Positions 36,412 to 44,329 of a DNA stretch of 64,000 bases are shown here, one piece after another. The first letter of the stretch is position 1, and every line of letters begins with the position of its first letter. Position numbers and translations under genes: made by a program. Source of the stretch: Bacillus swezeyi (lineage in GTDB: Bacteria > Bacillota > Bacilli > Bacillales > Bacillaceae); the NCBI RefSeq assembly GCF_001969815.1, contig NZ_MRBK01000004.1, positions 62,001 through 126,000 of the forward strand. The letters are read 5' to 3'. The notes under the pieces are model-generated. The model saw nothing but the letters and a program-made list of their open reading frames with translations. It searched no databases and was not told where the DNA came from.

Positions 36412-37987
36412 ACAACAGTGGAACCGCTTGGCGAATGATCCGTTCATGGCTGCAAGCCGTATATTCTCGCCAAGGATCAGACTTCACTTGATAAACCCGC
36501 TGATGTCGCACCGCTTTTAAATCCTGCCATTGGGCTGACTGCTGAAGCTGCTGGTAGAACGCCAGTGTTTCCTGCTCTTTGAAAACGAAGATCATAATCA
36601 AGTCCGGCTGATATGCCGCAATCATTTCGAGAGAGATTGCCCGATCAGTCGGTTCATCCAAGGAAACAGCCGATTCCAAGCCCAAGTCGCCAAAAAACAC
36701 ATCCTGGACAGATCGGTTGTGAGCAAAATAAATTTCATGTTTATGCAGCCGCAGGAACAAAAAGGTTTGCTTCCCGCACACCGGGTAAAGCGCCTCTTTT
36801 GCCGACTCGGTCAGCCGCTCATAAGACGCCATCCATTTGCGGGCTTCTTCCTCTTCATCAAGATGCGAAGCGGTCAGCATAAAATGCGTTCGCCAATTTT
36901 CCTGTGAAGGGAGATAGATGACATCGGCGATTTGATTCAGCCGCCCCCGTTCTTCTTTCGAAATGCTATCCATGCTGACAATCCGTTCAGGAGCAGCATC
37001 TGACAATGTGCTCAAATTCTCTTCCCATGGTTCATGAAAACGGTATGCGCTGAGATGAACCGGGATATCTGCCGCATAATGCTTGTAATAATGGGATGTC
37101 CACTTCGGATGGAGCGAAGCGGCATAAGGAATGAGATGGAGCGGAATGAGCTGTCCGATCGTGTTTTGACCGTAAGCAGCCAACTTCCTGCGCCTTTTTT
37201 TCATGTAAACAGTAGGAGATAAACCGGTATGCTTTTTAAATGTCCGGCTGAAATAGAATTCATCTTGATAGCCGGTCAAGCTCGCAATTTCCCTTAGCTT
37301 GTAGCTGGCTTTGGCCATCAGCTGCTTCGCTTTTGTCATCCGCGTTTCCGCGATAAATTCTGTCACGCTTTGCCCGTACAGCTTTTTAAATGTTTCACTG
37401 TAATGCTTTGCACTGATCCCGGCCATTTGCGCGAGCTGATCAAGCGTGAGTTGAACATCTGAATGAACTTCAATATACTCTTTTGTTTTGGCGATGGCTG
37501 ATGAAGTATCCGCGGGATGAACCAGTTTTGCCGAGTAGATATCATATAGAAGATGCTGCAGTTCGACCTGGCATTTCATCTCCTGAAGCGCCGTTGAAGC
37601 CGGCCATAAAGCGGAAAGTTCCTGAAGACGGGAGGCAAGATGTCCAACAGAATGAACATTCATCATCTGCAGACCAGAAAAGGCGTCAAGATTCGTTTCG
37701 GCAACCAGTGTTTGCCGCTGTTCATCGTAGAAATACGCCTGCAGCCTGACGAGGTAAACGCTGATTTCGTCCGAAAAAGCCGTGATCCCGAATGTTCCAT
37801 AAGGAGGGCAGATATAGAGCGTTTCTTTTTGAAGCGGACGGCCCGCCGTTTGAATATCAATTTTACCTTCACCCTTCAAATGAAAAATAAAGACGAAAGA
37901 ATCAGCAAGCTGCTGTTCATTTGGAAGGTCGCCGGTTTTTTTTATATGATCGATTCGCAAGAGACGATAGACATAAGAGGATTTCAT
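36392..37987 (-). CDS. btr: Bacillibactin-responsive AraC-type activator Btr (YbbB)
   Basis: Encodes 531 residues: an N-terminal cupin-like part, an AraC DNA-binding domain at about 165-265 (LTLDQLAQMAGISAKHYSETFKKLYGQSVTEFI and YKLREIASLTGYQDEFYFSRTFKKHTGLSPT), and a C-terminal periplasmic-binding-like domain at about 300-530 that senses the siderophore. Btr binds ferri-bacillibactin and activates feuABC. ATG 37987 follows AAAGGCGG; the extension to 38107 has no ribosome site. It lies directly upstream of feuA in the same direction, as in B. subtilis. Confidence 0.93.
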   Translation of the reverse strand: MKSSYVYRLLRIDHIKKTGDLPNEQQLADSFVFIFHLKGEGKIDIQTAGRPLQKETLYICPPYGTFGITAFSDEISVYLVRLQAYFYDEQRQTLVAETNLDAFSGLQMMNVHSVGHLASRLQELSALWPASTALQEMKCQVELQHLLYDIYSAKLVHPADTSSAIAKTKEYIEVHSDVQLTLDQLAQMAGISAKHYSETFKKLYGQSVTEFIAETRMTKAKQLMAKASYKLREIASLTGYQDEFYFSRTFKKHTGLSPTVYMKKRRRKLAAYGQNTIGQLIPLHLIPYAASLHPKWTSHYYKHYAADIPVHLSAYRFHEPWEENLSTLSDAAPERIVSMDSISKEERGRLNQIADVIYLPSQENWRTHFMLTASHLDEEEEARKWMASYERLTESAKEALYPVCGKQTFLFLRLHKHEIYFAHNRSVQDVFFGDLGLESAVSLDEPTDRAISLEMIAAYQPDLIMIFVFKEQETLAFYQQLQQSAQWQDLKAVRHQRVYQVKSDPWREYTACSHERIIRQAVPLLSGKNPF

Positions 37988-38281
37988 GGAAAAACCGCCT
38001 TTCTGAAAACCAATAAATTTCACCCCAAAATTAAAAATGCCCCTGAACAAAATATGGTAAATTGGTTGCAGGTGTGACAACACAAAATACCAGTTTGCGA
38101 GGTGCATTTAACATCAAATATAGCTGAACATGCTGCTTTAGATTTACTATAACATAATCGCTTCTATTGTGAAATAACTATGCCGGGCAGCCGTCATTCA
38201 AAGGCATACTATTTATCATACTAATATACTTTTAACTCATGTATTAAGAGATGAACGGAAAGGGATAGCTATGCCAAGTTT
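37988..38281. other. Intergenic region upstream of btr
   Basis: This A/T-rich stretch holds the btr ribosome site and a possible btr -10 (TATAGT on the minus strand near 38140). No Fur-box match and no RNA structure were recognised. Confidence 0.4.
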
Positions 38282-38365
38282 ATGAAATGTCATTTTTTTC
38301 ATTTAACGACAGTGATCGCCATCATTATTTTAGGAATGGCCGCCCTCTTTATTCTTGTCTTTTAA
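38282..38365 (+). CDS. Possible 27-residue membrane peptide
   Basis: An ATG frame of 27 codons (MKCHFFHLTTVIAIIILGMA then ALFILVF) encodes one membrane helix after a short basic start. Its ATG overlaps the stop (ATGA) of a four-codon frame at 38271-38285 that has the ribosome site AAAGGG, so it could be translated by coupling. It is shorter than normally annotated genes. It could be a regulatory membrane peptide or chance. Confidence 0.35.
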   Translation: MKCHFFHLTTVIAIIILGMAALFILVF

Positions 38366-38411
38366 GGAATTTTTTCCGAGCTGAACTTTAGCACTTCGCT
38401 TGAAAACAAAA

Positions 38412-38430
38412 ACGGCCTGAAATAGGCCGT
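38412..38430 (-). terminator. Terminator of ywnA-ywnB
   Basis: ACGGCCT (38412-38418) and AGGCCGT (38424-38430) around GAAAT, followed on the minus strand by TTTTTG. Confidence 0.85.
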
Positions 38431-38437
38431 CATTTAT

Positions 38438-39082
38438 TTATTCTGCTTCACCAACAACGGTGAACCGTTCATTAACATGCTCGCCTTTTTCAGCTTCGTC
38501 AACAACCGCAATAGCATAGTCGGCATAGCTGATGTAGCTTTCTCCAGCGGCATTTACAATCAAGTTTTCTTGTCCCTTTTTGTATGATCCCGTACGTTTT
38601 CCTTCCGGATTGAAAAAGGCTGCAGGGCTGATGAATGTCCATTTCAAACCGCTGGATTCTTTTAAATCCTGCAGGTTTTGGCCCTGATTTTTTGCCGTTG
38701 GCAGATACTCTTTAGGGAATTCAGGGGTGTTATACAGCTGGGTTGTTTTTTCTTCATCGACATAAAGGCTGCCAGCGCCTCCAACGATGATTAATCTTGT
38801 ATCAGGAACCTGCTTAAACAATTCGATCAGTTTTCTTCCTGCTTCCACATGAAGGTGCTCCTGTCCGGGGGCCGCTCCAAATGCATTGACGACAACATCA
38901 AGACCTTTCATATCTCCCGGCGTCAGATCAAATACGTCTTTTTCAATGACAGCTGCTCCGCTTTCTGTTGCGACTCTAGATGCGTTTCTGACGATCGCGG
39001 CCACTTCGTGCCCTCTTCCTGCCGCTTCTTTTAAAATAAGGCTGCCCGCTTTACCGCTTGCTCCGATTATACCAATTTTCAT
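38438..39082 (-). CDS. ywnB: NAD(P)-binding oxidoreductase YwnB
   Basis: Encodes 214 residues with an N-terminal Rossmann loop (GIIGASGKAGSLI, residues 4-16), a second strand VVVNAFGAAPG near 62 and IIVGGAGSLYVDE near 98, the pattern of the NAD(P)H-binding atypical SDR family. It matches B. subtilis YwnB. The TGTAA-N9-TTACA repeat just upstream (39107-39125) is the same as that before ywnA, so it is probably controlled by the Rrf2-type YwnA. The substrate is unknown; related proteins are flavin reductase-like. Confidence 0.87.
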   Translation of the reverse strand: MKIGIIGASGKAGSLILKEAAGRGHEVAAIVRNASRVATESGAAVIEKDVFDLTPGDMKGLDVVVNAFGAAPGQEHLHVEAGRKLIELFKQVPDTRLIIVGGAGSLYVDEEKTTQLYNTPEFPKEYLPTAKNQGQNLQDLKESSGLKWTFISPAAFFNPEGKRTGSYKKGQENLIVNAAGESYISYADYAIAVVDEAEKGEHVNERFTVVGEAE

Positions 39083-39106
39083 TTTCGCTTCCTCCGATTT
39101 TTAATT

Positions 39107-39125
39107 TGTAACAAACAAAGTTACA
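39107..39125. promoter_or_regulatory. Probable YwnA (Rrf2) operator before ywnB
   Basis: TGTAA-CAAACAAAG-TTACA, a 19-bp inverted repeat with the same arms and spacing as the site at 39571-39589. Confidence 0.65.
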
Positions 39126-39152
39126 TGCAGGCGGTGAAACATCATCTCTTAT

Positions 39153-39554
39153 TTAAAAGAGATGAGTTAATACGTCTTTAAGAGACTTGCTGGCCAATTC
39201 ACGCTCCATCGCCTGCTGGACGCTGAGAAACGTTTGATCAAGCGTTGATTGAATCTGCTTCCCAACCGGACAGTTTAGATTCGGTTTTTCATGAATCGCG
39301 AATAATTCTTCTTGCTGCTGAACCGCCCGATAAATATCAAGCAGAGAAATATCTGCGGGATCTCTTTTCAGGCTTGCTCCGGCTACTCCGGGCCGCGATG
39401 TCAAAATATCCGCTTTTTTCAACTGGCTGATCATGCGCCTGATCACAACCGGATTTGTATTGACGCTTCCGGCGATCATTTCTGAAGATTCCCGCGGGTT
39501 TGATGCGATTAAGGATAAAATATGAATGGCCACTGAAAGACGGGTGTTCACCAT
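39153..39554 (-). CDS. ywnA: Rrf2-family regulator YwnA
   Basis: Encodes 133 residues of the Rrf2 family with an N-terminal winged helix (LSVAIHILSLIASN, then VNTNPVVIRRMISQLKKADIL near residues 27-52). Only one cysteine is seen (NCPVGK, near 91), so it does not look like an Fe-S Rrf2 sensor with three cysteines. It matches B. subtilis YwnA. ATG 39554 has a modest ribosome site. An inverted repeat 16 bases upstream suggests self-regulation; the same repeat precedes ywnB. Confidence 0.9.
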   Translation of the reverse strand: MVNTRLSVAIHILSLIASNPRESSEMIAGSVNTNPVVIRRMISQLKKADILTSRPGVAGASLKRDPADISLLDIYRAVQQQEELFAIHEKPNLNCPVGKQIQSTLDQTFLSVQQAMERELASKSLKDVLTHLF

Positions 39555-39570
39555 ATGATTTCACCACCGA

Positions 39571-39589
39571 TGTAATAATTATAGTTACA
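39571..39589. promoter_or_regulatory. Probable YwnA (Rrf2) operator before ywnA
   Basis: TGTAA-TAATTATAG-TTACA, a 19-bp inverted repeat that would overlap the ywnA promoter region. Confidence 0.65.
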
Positions 39590-39718
39590 GGTGTGTTTTT
39601 TGTCAACTACTATCATATCCTTTATTTTTGAAAGGATAAATATTTATTTTTTTATCCTATACCAATTGGAACTTTTTCTCAACAATTTCGTAGAAACAAT
39701 CGAAAGGAGTGTTTTTTC

Positions 39719-40102
39719 ATGAAGGAGATATCCGAAGGAAAAGCGGCCATAAAAAATCAGCTTGAACCAGATGAAGAAGTAAAGTCTTCAATTCTTTGCA
39801 CATATAATGCAAAGATGTCGGCACGATACACCCCATACAGAGGCATTCTGGCAGCGACGAACAAACGCCTGCTGTTTTATTCTTCGCTGTTCGGCTCTCC
39901 ATTTCATCTTGACATCCGTTATGAAGCCGTCTCTTCCTTCCGCCGTAAGAAAGGACTTATCTTAGGCGGTGATCATATCATTGTGATGAACAACGGCGAG
40001 CGCGAAGACTTTCAATATGTTAATGGCTGTGATCGTCTCGAAACATTCATCGAAGCAGTGCAAAAGCTAAAACAGCTGCCCGAAGGCAGCGTTCATGTTT
40101 AA
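39719..40102 (+). CDS. Bacterial PH-domain protein, YozO-like
   Basis: Encodes 127 residues. Residues about 15-115 form a bacterial pleckstrin-homology-like domain: EPDEEVKSSILCTYNAK, then GILAATNKRLLFYSS, then DIRYEAVSSFRRKKGLILGGDHIIVM. These proteins are small cytoplasmic or membrane-associated scaffolds of unknown function. ATG 39719 follows GAAAGGAGT. It stands alone, between ywnA and the terminator of an opposing gene. Confidence 0.82.
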   Translation: MKEISEGKAAIKNQLEPDEEVKSSILCTYNAKMSARYTPYRGILAATNKRLLFYSSLFGSPFHLDIRYEAVSSFRRKKGLILGGDHIIVMNNGEREDFQYVNGCDRLETFIEAVQKLKQLPEGSVHV

Positions 40103-40129
40103 AAATGCCGGAAGTCCTCACCTCCGGCA
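40101..40129 (-). terminator. Terminator of the S2P-like gene
   Basis: TGCCGGA and TCCGGCA arms, followed on the minus strand by TTTTT. The T-run touches the stop codon of the opposing PH-domain gene. Confidence 0.8.
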
Positions 40130-40137
40130 CCCGTGGA

Positions 40138-40617
40138 TCAATTATTAATTTCATACTTTTCCCCATACCTCAACACTTTATAAATCGCCATTCCATCAGA
40201 AAGATGATTTTCGGAATATCTCACAGGAATCAGGGCGAAAAACACATAATAAGTTGAAAAATAAACAAATTGATAGCAAAAAATATTTTCTTTCAAAATA
40301 TCATTGATAATCAGCGAATTCACAATAAAAATAGATACTAAATTAAAGATCGCCCCTCCGGCATAAATCAATGCATTCGTATATCGATTATCAAATTTTA
40401 ATTCGCCGTAATTGCAAAACGAATCCATAAAATAAATGCTTCTGATTTGAATCGGCCCTATTTTGACAAGCTTTTTCCCCATGCCGATCTCAAGGGAAGA
40501 CTTGCCCCCGAAAATCACCGCCATGAAGCTGTGGCCCAAAACATGGAGGATCGACACGGCAGGAAAAACGAGCAAAAAGGACCAAAAGAATTTTGCGATA
40601 TCCTGAAGTCCGAACAT
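40138..40617 (-). CDS. Membrane protein resembling a site-2 protease, catalytic Glu absent
   Basis: Encodes 159 residues with about four membrane segments. The first helix carries HVLGH (residues 25-29) where M50 site-2 proteases have HExxH, and the last part has FFALIPVRYSENHLSDGMAIYKVLR, which resembles the second S2P motif that supplies an Asp ligand (here Asp141). The Glu of HExxH is Val, so peptidase activity is doubtful. The AT-rich base use differs from the flanks. The family is not one I can name. It might be an inactive homologue, for example an immunity or binding protein. Confidence 0.55.
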   Translation of the reverse strand: MFGLQDIAKFFWSFLLVFPAVSILHVLGHSFMAVIFGGKSSLEIGMGKKLVKIGPIQIRSIYFMDSFCNYGELKFDNRYTNALIYAGGAIFNLVSIFIVNSLIINDILKENIFCYQFVYFSTYYVFFALIPVRYSENHLSDGMAIYKVLRYGEKYEINN

Positions 40618-40853
40618 CCAATCACCCTTTCTGTTTTTATAAAAAATTGCCGCATCTTACGCTATTCAAACCTGTAAATATGTCAATAGCGCAAAAATGT
40701 CTTTGAATCCTCCATCGTTTTCCTGTAGCGGCCGTGTCTGTGAGGCAGCTGTTCTGATAGATCACGATCAGGAACAACAAACAGCTTCTATCAGTGTCAT
40801 GATGTGATAGCGGCCTACTCATGAACCAGCTCCATATTGAAAGAATGGCAAAC

Positions 40854-40888
40854 AAAAAAACCGACGATAATATTCAATTATAGTCGGT
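40854..40888 (-). terminator. Terminator of moaA
   Basis: An imperfect long stem (ACCGAC ... GTCGGT) followed by seven T on the minus strand. Confidence 0.85.
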
Positions 40889-40925
40889 CAGAGTCCCTTC
40901 ATTTACTTTTCTAAAACCTTCTGTG

Positions 40926-41951
40926 CTACCCGCCTATATAAGACATTTCGACCTTTTTCCTCGGCGCCGCTTTTGACTGTGCCCGGTCAAGCGAGTATTG
41001 GTCATCCCGGTTTCTCCAGACGGTGCCGATCGCCTCGACAAGCTCTTGATCAGACTGTCCGCTTCTGACCAGTTTTCTCAGATCAAAGCCGCTTGATGCG
41101 AAAAGGCATGTGAAGAGCTCGCCCTTTGCCGACAGCCGTGCTCTATTGCATGTCGCGCAAAAAGCATCAGATACCGAAGAGATAAACCCGACTTCTCCAG
41201 AGCCATCCTGATAGCGATATCGTTTCGCGACTTCTCCTTTGTAATTGGGGTCGATTGATTCAATCGGCATCCCTTCATTGAGAATCCTGATGATATCAGC
41301 TTTTGTGACCACTGACTTTTGATTCCATTCATTTGTATTGCCGACATCCATAAATTCTATGAATCGCAAAATATGGCCTTTTTCTTTAAAGTAGCGGGCC
41401 ATCGGCAGGATATCTTTTTCATTGACGCCTTTCTGGACGACCATATTGATTTTGATGCCCAGCCCTGCTTGTTTTGCCGCTTCGATTCCATCAAGGACTT
41501 TACTGACGGAGACCCCTCTTCCGTTTATCGTTTTAAAACGCTCGTCATCAAGTGAATCCAAGCTGATCGTGACTCGTTTTAACCCTGCTTTTTTAAGTTT
41601 TTCCGCATAGACGGGCAGCAAAACGCCGTTCGTTGTCATCGCAATATCTCGAAGTCCCGGTATGCGGGACAGCTTTCCGACTAATTCGGGCATATCTTTT
41701 CTCATCAGCGGCTCTCCGCCTGTAAGTCGGATTTTTTCAACGCCGAACGTATGGACAAACAGCTTAGCCAAGCGTTCAAGCTCTTCAAAGGAAAGGAGTT
41801 CACTCTTTGGCAGAAATGGATAATCCTTTCCAAAAATTTCGGCAGGCATGCAATACGTACACCGGAAATTGCAGCGGTCGGTTACGGAGATTCTCAAGTC
41901 TCGAAGGGGGCGGTCTTTCTGATCCAAAACATGTTCATTGTTGGCGGTCAT
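40926..41951 (-). CDS. moaA: GTP 3',8-cyclase MoaA (molybdenum cofactor)
   Basis: Encodes 341 residues of a radical-SAM enzyme. The N-terminal cluster motif is C27-x3-C31-x2-C34 (CNFRCTYC); [10 protein letters not shown] near 75 binds SAM; the C-terminal cluster cysteines are in [10 protein letters not shown] and FTCLF. The end is Gly-Gly, which is needed for activity. It makes the first intermediate of molybdopterin from GTP. I chose ATG 41951, eight bases after GGAGG; ATG 41957 is only two bases away. It follows fdhD by about 15 bases in the same direction. Confidence 0.95.
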   Translation of the reverse strand: MTANNEHVLDQKDRPLRDLRISVTDRCNFRCTYCMPAEIFGKDYPFLPKSELLSFEELERLAKLFVHTFGVEKIRLTGGEPLMRKDMPELVGKLSRIPGLRDIAMTTNGVLLPVYAEKLKKAGLKRVTISLDSLDDERFKTINGRGVSVSKVLDGIEAAKQAGLGIKINMVVQKGVNEKDILPMARYFKEKGHILRFIEFMDVGNTNEWNQKSVVTKADIIRILNEGMPIESIDPNYKGEVAKRYRYQDGSGEVGFISSVSDAFCATCNRARLSAKGELFTCLFASSGFDLRKLVRSGQSDQELVEAIGTVWRNRDDQYSLDRAQSKAAPRKKVEMSYIGG

Positions 41952-41966
41952 GTGCATTGCCTCCTT

Positions 41967-42758
41967 TTATGATAGCTGTAATCGCTCGTGATGGGTGTAT
42001 ACATTAAATGACCGGTTTCTTGCAAACCCAATCGTCATGATATTCAGGTCCTCTGCCATCTGAATGGCGAGCTCGGTCGGAGCCGACTTGGAAATGACCG
42101 CGGAAACACCGATTTTCGCGGCTTTGAGAAGCACCTCAGAGGAAATTCTGCCGCTGAATACGATCAGTTTGTCGCGAGCCGGAACCTGATGCAATAAACA
42201 ATATCCGTACAATTTATCCAGCGCATTATGCCTTCCAATATCTGATCTCGCCACAATCATTTTTTCAGGGCTGCACAAAGCGGCATTGTGAACGCCCCCC
42301 GTAGACTGAAAAAGCTTGCTGTTTTTCTGCATGTCACGCATAAGCGCCAAACAGTTCTCAGGTTTGATTGTTAGATGATGAAGCGCCGTTTTTGCAGTTT
42401 TGACGTCCTGCTGGAAATAAAAATGCCGCCCCTTTCCGCAGCACGAACCAATCACGCGTTTCGTGTAATCTTGCAGCCGAAGCTGATTTGAGCTGACGAG
42501 ATCGACATATGCGAACCCAAGACTTTCATCTATTGTAAACCTTTTAATCTCTTTTTTAAATCGAATAACCCCTTCAGAAGCTAGAAAACCGATCACAAGT
42601 TCTTCCAAGCTGTCAGGCGAACAGACAAGGGTGACAAACTCTTCGCCGTTGACCATCACAGTCAGGGGATATTCTGTCGCCATTTGATCCTTTCGCTGTG
42701 TCAGCTCTCCATTATCATAACGGAATACGCTGCGGCTTGTTGTGATGTTTTTCCCCAT
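41967..42758 (-). CDS. fdhD: Formate dehydrogenase sulfurtransferase FdhD
   Basis: Encodes 263 residues. The catalytic cysteine region is SCCGKG near 121-126, and ARSDIGRHNALDKLYG near 175 and FSGRISSEVLLKAAKIG near 210 are family signatures. FdhD transfers sulfur from a cysteine desulfurase to the molybdenum cofactor so that formate dehydrogenases become active. It is upstream of moaA and faces away from the formate-type carrier and the molybdopterin oxidoreductase at 43032-46681, its likely client. Confidence 0.95.
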   Translation of the reverse strand: MGKNITTSRSVFRYDNGELTQRKDQMATEYPLTVMVNGEEFVTLVCSPDSLEELVIGFLASEGVIRFKKEIKRFTIDESLGFAYVDLVSSNQLRLQDYTKRVIGSCCGKGRHFYFQQDVKTAKTALHHLTIKPENCLALMRDMQKNSKLFQSTGGVHNAALCSPEKMIVARSDIGRHNALDKLYGYCLLHQVPARDKLIVFSGRISSEVLLKAAKIGVSAVISKSAPTELAIQMAEDLNIMTIGFARNRSFNVYTHHERLQLS

Positions 42759-42835
42759 TGATAACCCCGCCCTTTGTATCTGTCATTATCTATTACTATA
42801 CTCGTCCATCACGATTTTTCACAACTGCTAGGTCA

Positions 42836-42959
42836 AATTTGGAAGCTTCATCTTGTTGATAGCTTGAAAATATGATATTATTTTTTAAAAGTTCAAAAAA
42901 TAGACACTTTTCACTCAACTGCCCGCGATTGCACCAATCAGCAAAAACGCTTCCAAATT
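42836..42959. repeat. Inverted repeat flanking the promoter of the formate module
   Basis: AATTTGGAAGC (42836-42846) and GCTTCCAAATT (42949-42959) are perfect 11-bp inverted arms 102 bases apart. A promoter lies between them, so the left arm is outside the transcript. Confidence 0.6.
42853..42881 (+). promoter_or_regulatory. Probable promoter of the formate-type operon
   Basis: TTGTTG (42853-42858) and TATTAT (42876-42881) are separated by 17 bases. The resulting leader is about 140 bases. Confidence 0.5.
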
Positions 42960-43031
42960 CCTCACCCTCAGGCAGCTTCTTTTAAAGGACAATATGAAGA
43001 AAGCCTTTTTATTTCCACAGGAGGACTACAA

Positions 43032-44285
43032 ATGAAAAAAGTGAAAAACAGATGGCTCATTGCCCTATGCGCAGTCGGTATTCATTTATCTATCGGATCT
43101 GTATACGCATGGAGCGTGTTTACAAACCCGCTCGCAGAACAATTCGGCTGGAGCCTGAGCCAAATTAGTCTGACGTTTAGTATCGCGATTTTATTCCTTG
43201 GCCTGTCAGCTGCATTTTTAGGACACTTTGTTGAAAAGCACGGCCCGAAAAAATCCGGCATGCTCGCCGCCCTCTTTTTCGGCATCGGTGTGACATTTTC
43301 CGGGGTGGCTGTTCAGCTCGGCTCCCTCCCTCTGCTCTATTTGTTTTACGGCGTCTTTGGCGGCATCGGACTTGGTGTCGGCTATATCACACCTGTTTCT
43401 TCCCTTGTCAAATGGTTTCCAGACCGCCGCGGCCTGGCTACAGGGCTTGCCATTATGGGATTTGGCTTTGCGGCTTTGATCAGCAGTCCGATCATGCAGA
43501 TGCTGATAATCAATGTCGGCATTGCCAATACCTTCTTTATTCTCGGCATTTGCTACTTTCTGGTGATGATGATCTCTTCCATTTACTTGGCTCCCCCTGA
43601 AGACAGCTGGGTCCCAAAAGGATTTTCTGCCAAAAAAAGCGGTAAAGCGCAAAACATGGATTTATCCCAGCTGACAGCAAACGAAGCTGTTAAAACGAAA
43701 CGGTTTTATTACTTATGGTTTATGCTTTTTATTAACGTTACATGCGGAATTGCCATCATCTCGATCGCTTCTCCGCTGTCCCAGGAAAGTACAGGAATGT
43801 CCGCCGCCGCTGCTGCTGCGCTCGTTGGCGTTTTAGGTGCGTTTAACGGTTTCGGACGCATCGGCTGGGCTTCTGTATCAGATTATATTGGACGGCCGAA
43901 TACGTATACCGCTTTTTTTGCTATTCAACTGATCGCCTTTCCGCTATTACCGTTTGTTGGAGACCAAGTCATTTTCTCTATTTTGATGGCGCTGATCTAC
44001 ACTTGCTATGGAGGCGGCTTTGCTTCAATTCCGGCCTATATTGGAGATTTGTTCGGCACAAAACAGCTTGGCGCCATCCACGGATACATTTTAACCGCGT
44101 GGGCGGCAGCCGGACTTGTGGGGCCGATGTTCTCTTCATGGATTCGCGATGCAACAGGGAGCTACAGCCAAAGTCTGACGGTATTTTCCATACTGTTCGG
44201 GGTCGGCCTGTTCCTATCAGTATTCATCAGAATGGATATGAAGCAATTGAGAAAAAAACCGAAGTTCCATTCTCAAACTCGTTAA
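43032..44285 (+). CDS. MFS carrier of the oxalate/formate antiporter family
   Basis: Encodes 417 residues with about 12 membrane segments. The start HLSIGSVYAWSVFTNPL and GGIGLGVGYITPVSSLVKWFPDRRGLATG near 120 are signatures of the OFA (OxlT-like) family. ATG 43032 follows AGGAGGA. It is 44 bases upstream of a formate-dehydrogenase-like gene and opposite fdhD-moaA, so a formate or small carboxylate substrate is likely. B. subtilis YhjX-type carriers are related. The exact substrate is not shown by sequence. Confidence 0.85.
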   Translation: MKKVKNRWLIALCAVGIHLSIGSVYAWSVFTNPLAEQFGWSLSQISLTFSIAILFLGLSAAFLGHFVEKHGPKKSGMLAALFFGIGVTFSGVAVQLGSLPLLYLFYGVFGGIGLGVGYITPVSSLVKWFPDRRGLATGLAIMGFGFAALISSPIMQMLIINVGIANTFFILGICYFLVMMISSIYLAPPEDSWVPKGFSAKKSGKAQNMDLSQLTANEAVKTKRFYYLWFMLFINVTCGIAIISIASPLSQESTGMSAAAAAALVGVLGAFNGFGRIGWASVSDYIGRPNTYTAFFAIQLIAFPLLPFVGDQVIFSILMALIYTCYGGGFASIPAYIGDLFGTKQLGAIHGYILTAWAAAGLVGPMFSSWIRDATGSYSQSLTVFSILFGVGLFLSVFIRMDMKQLRKKPKFHSQTR

Positions 44286-44329
44286 AAGGATGACAGATGT
44301 TTTTCTGTAGGAAAGGAGAGTGCGAATAA

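Noticed and set aside
37988-38107. N-terminal extension of Btr by 40 codons
   Set aside because: No ribosome site upstream; AAAGGCGG lies correctly before the internal ATG 37987, which matches the family start.
40640-40850. Search for a small RNA or rap/phr-type gene between moaA and the S2P-like gene
   Set aside because: No frame with a ribosome site and no terminator-associated hairpin other than that of moaA was seen.
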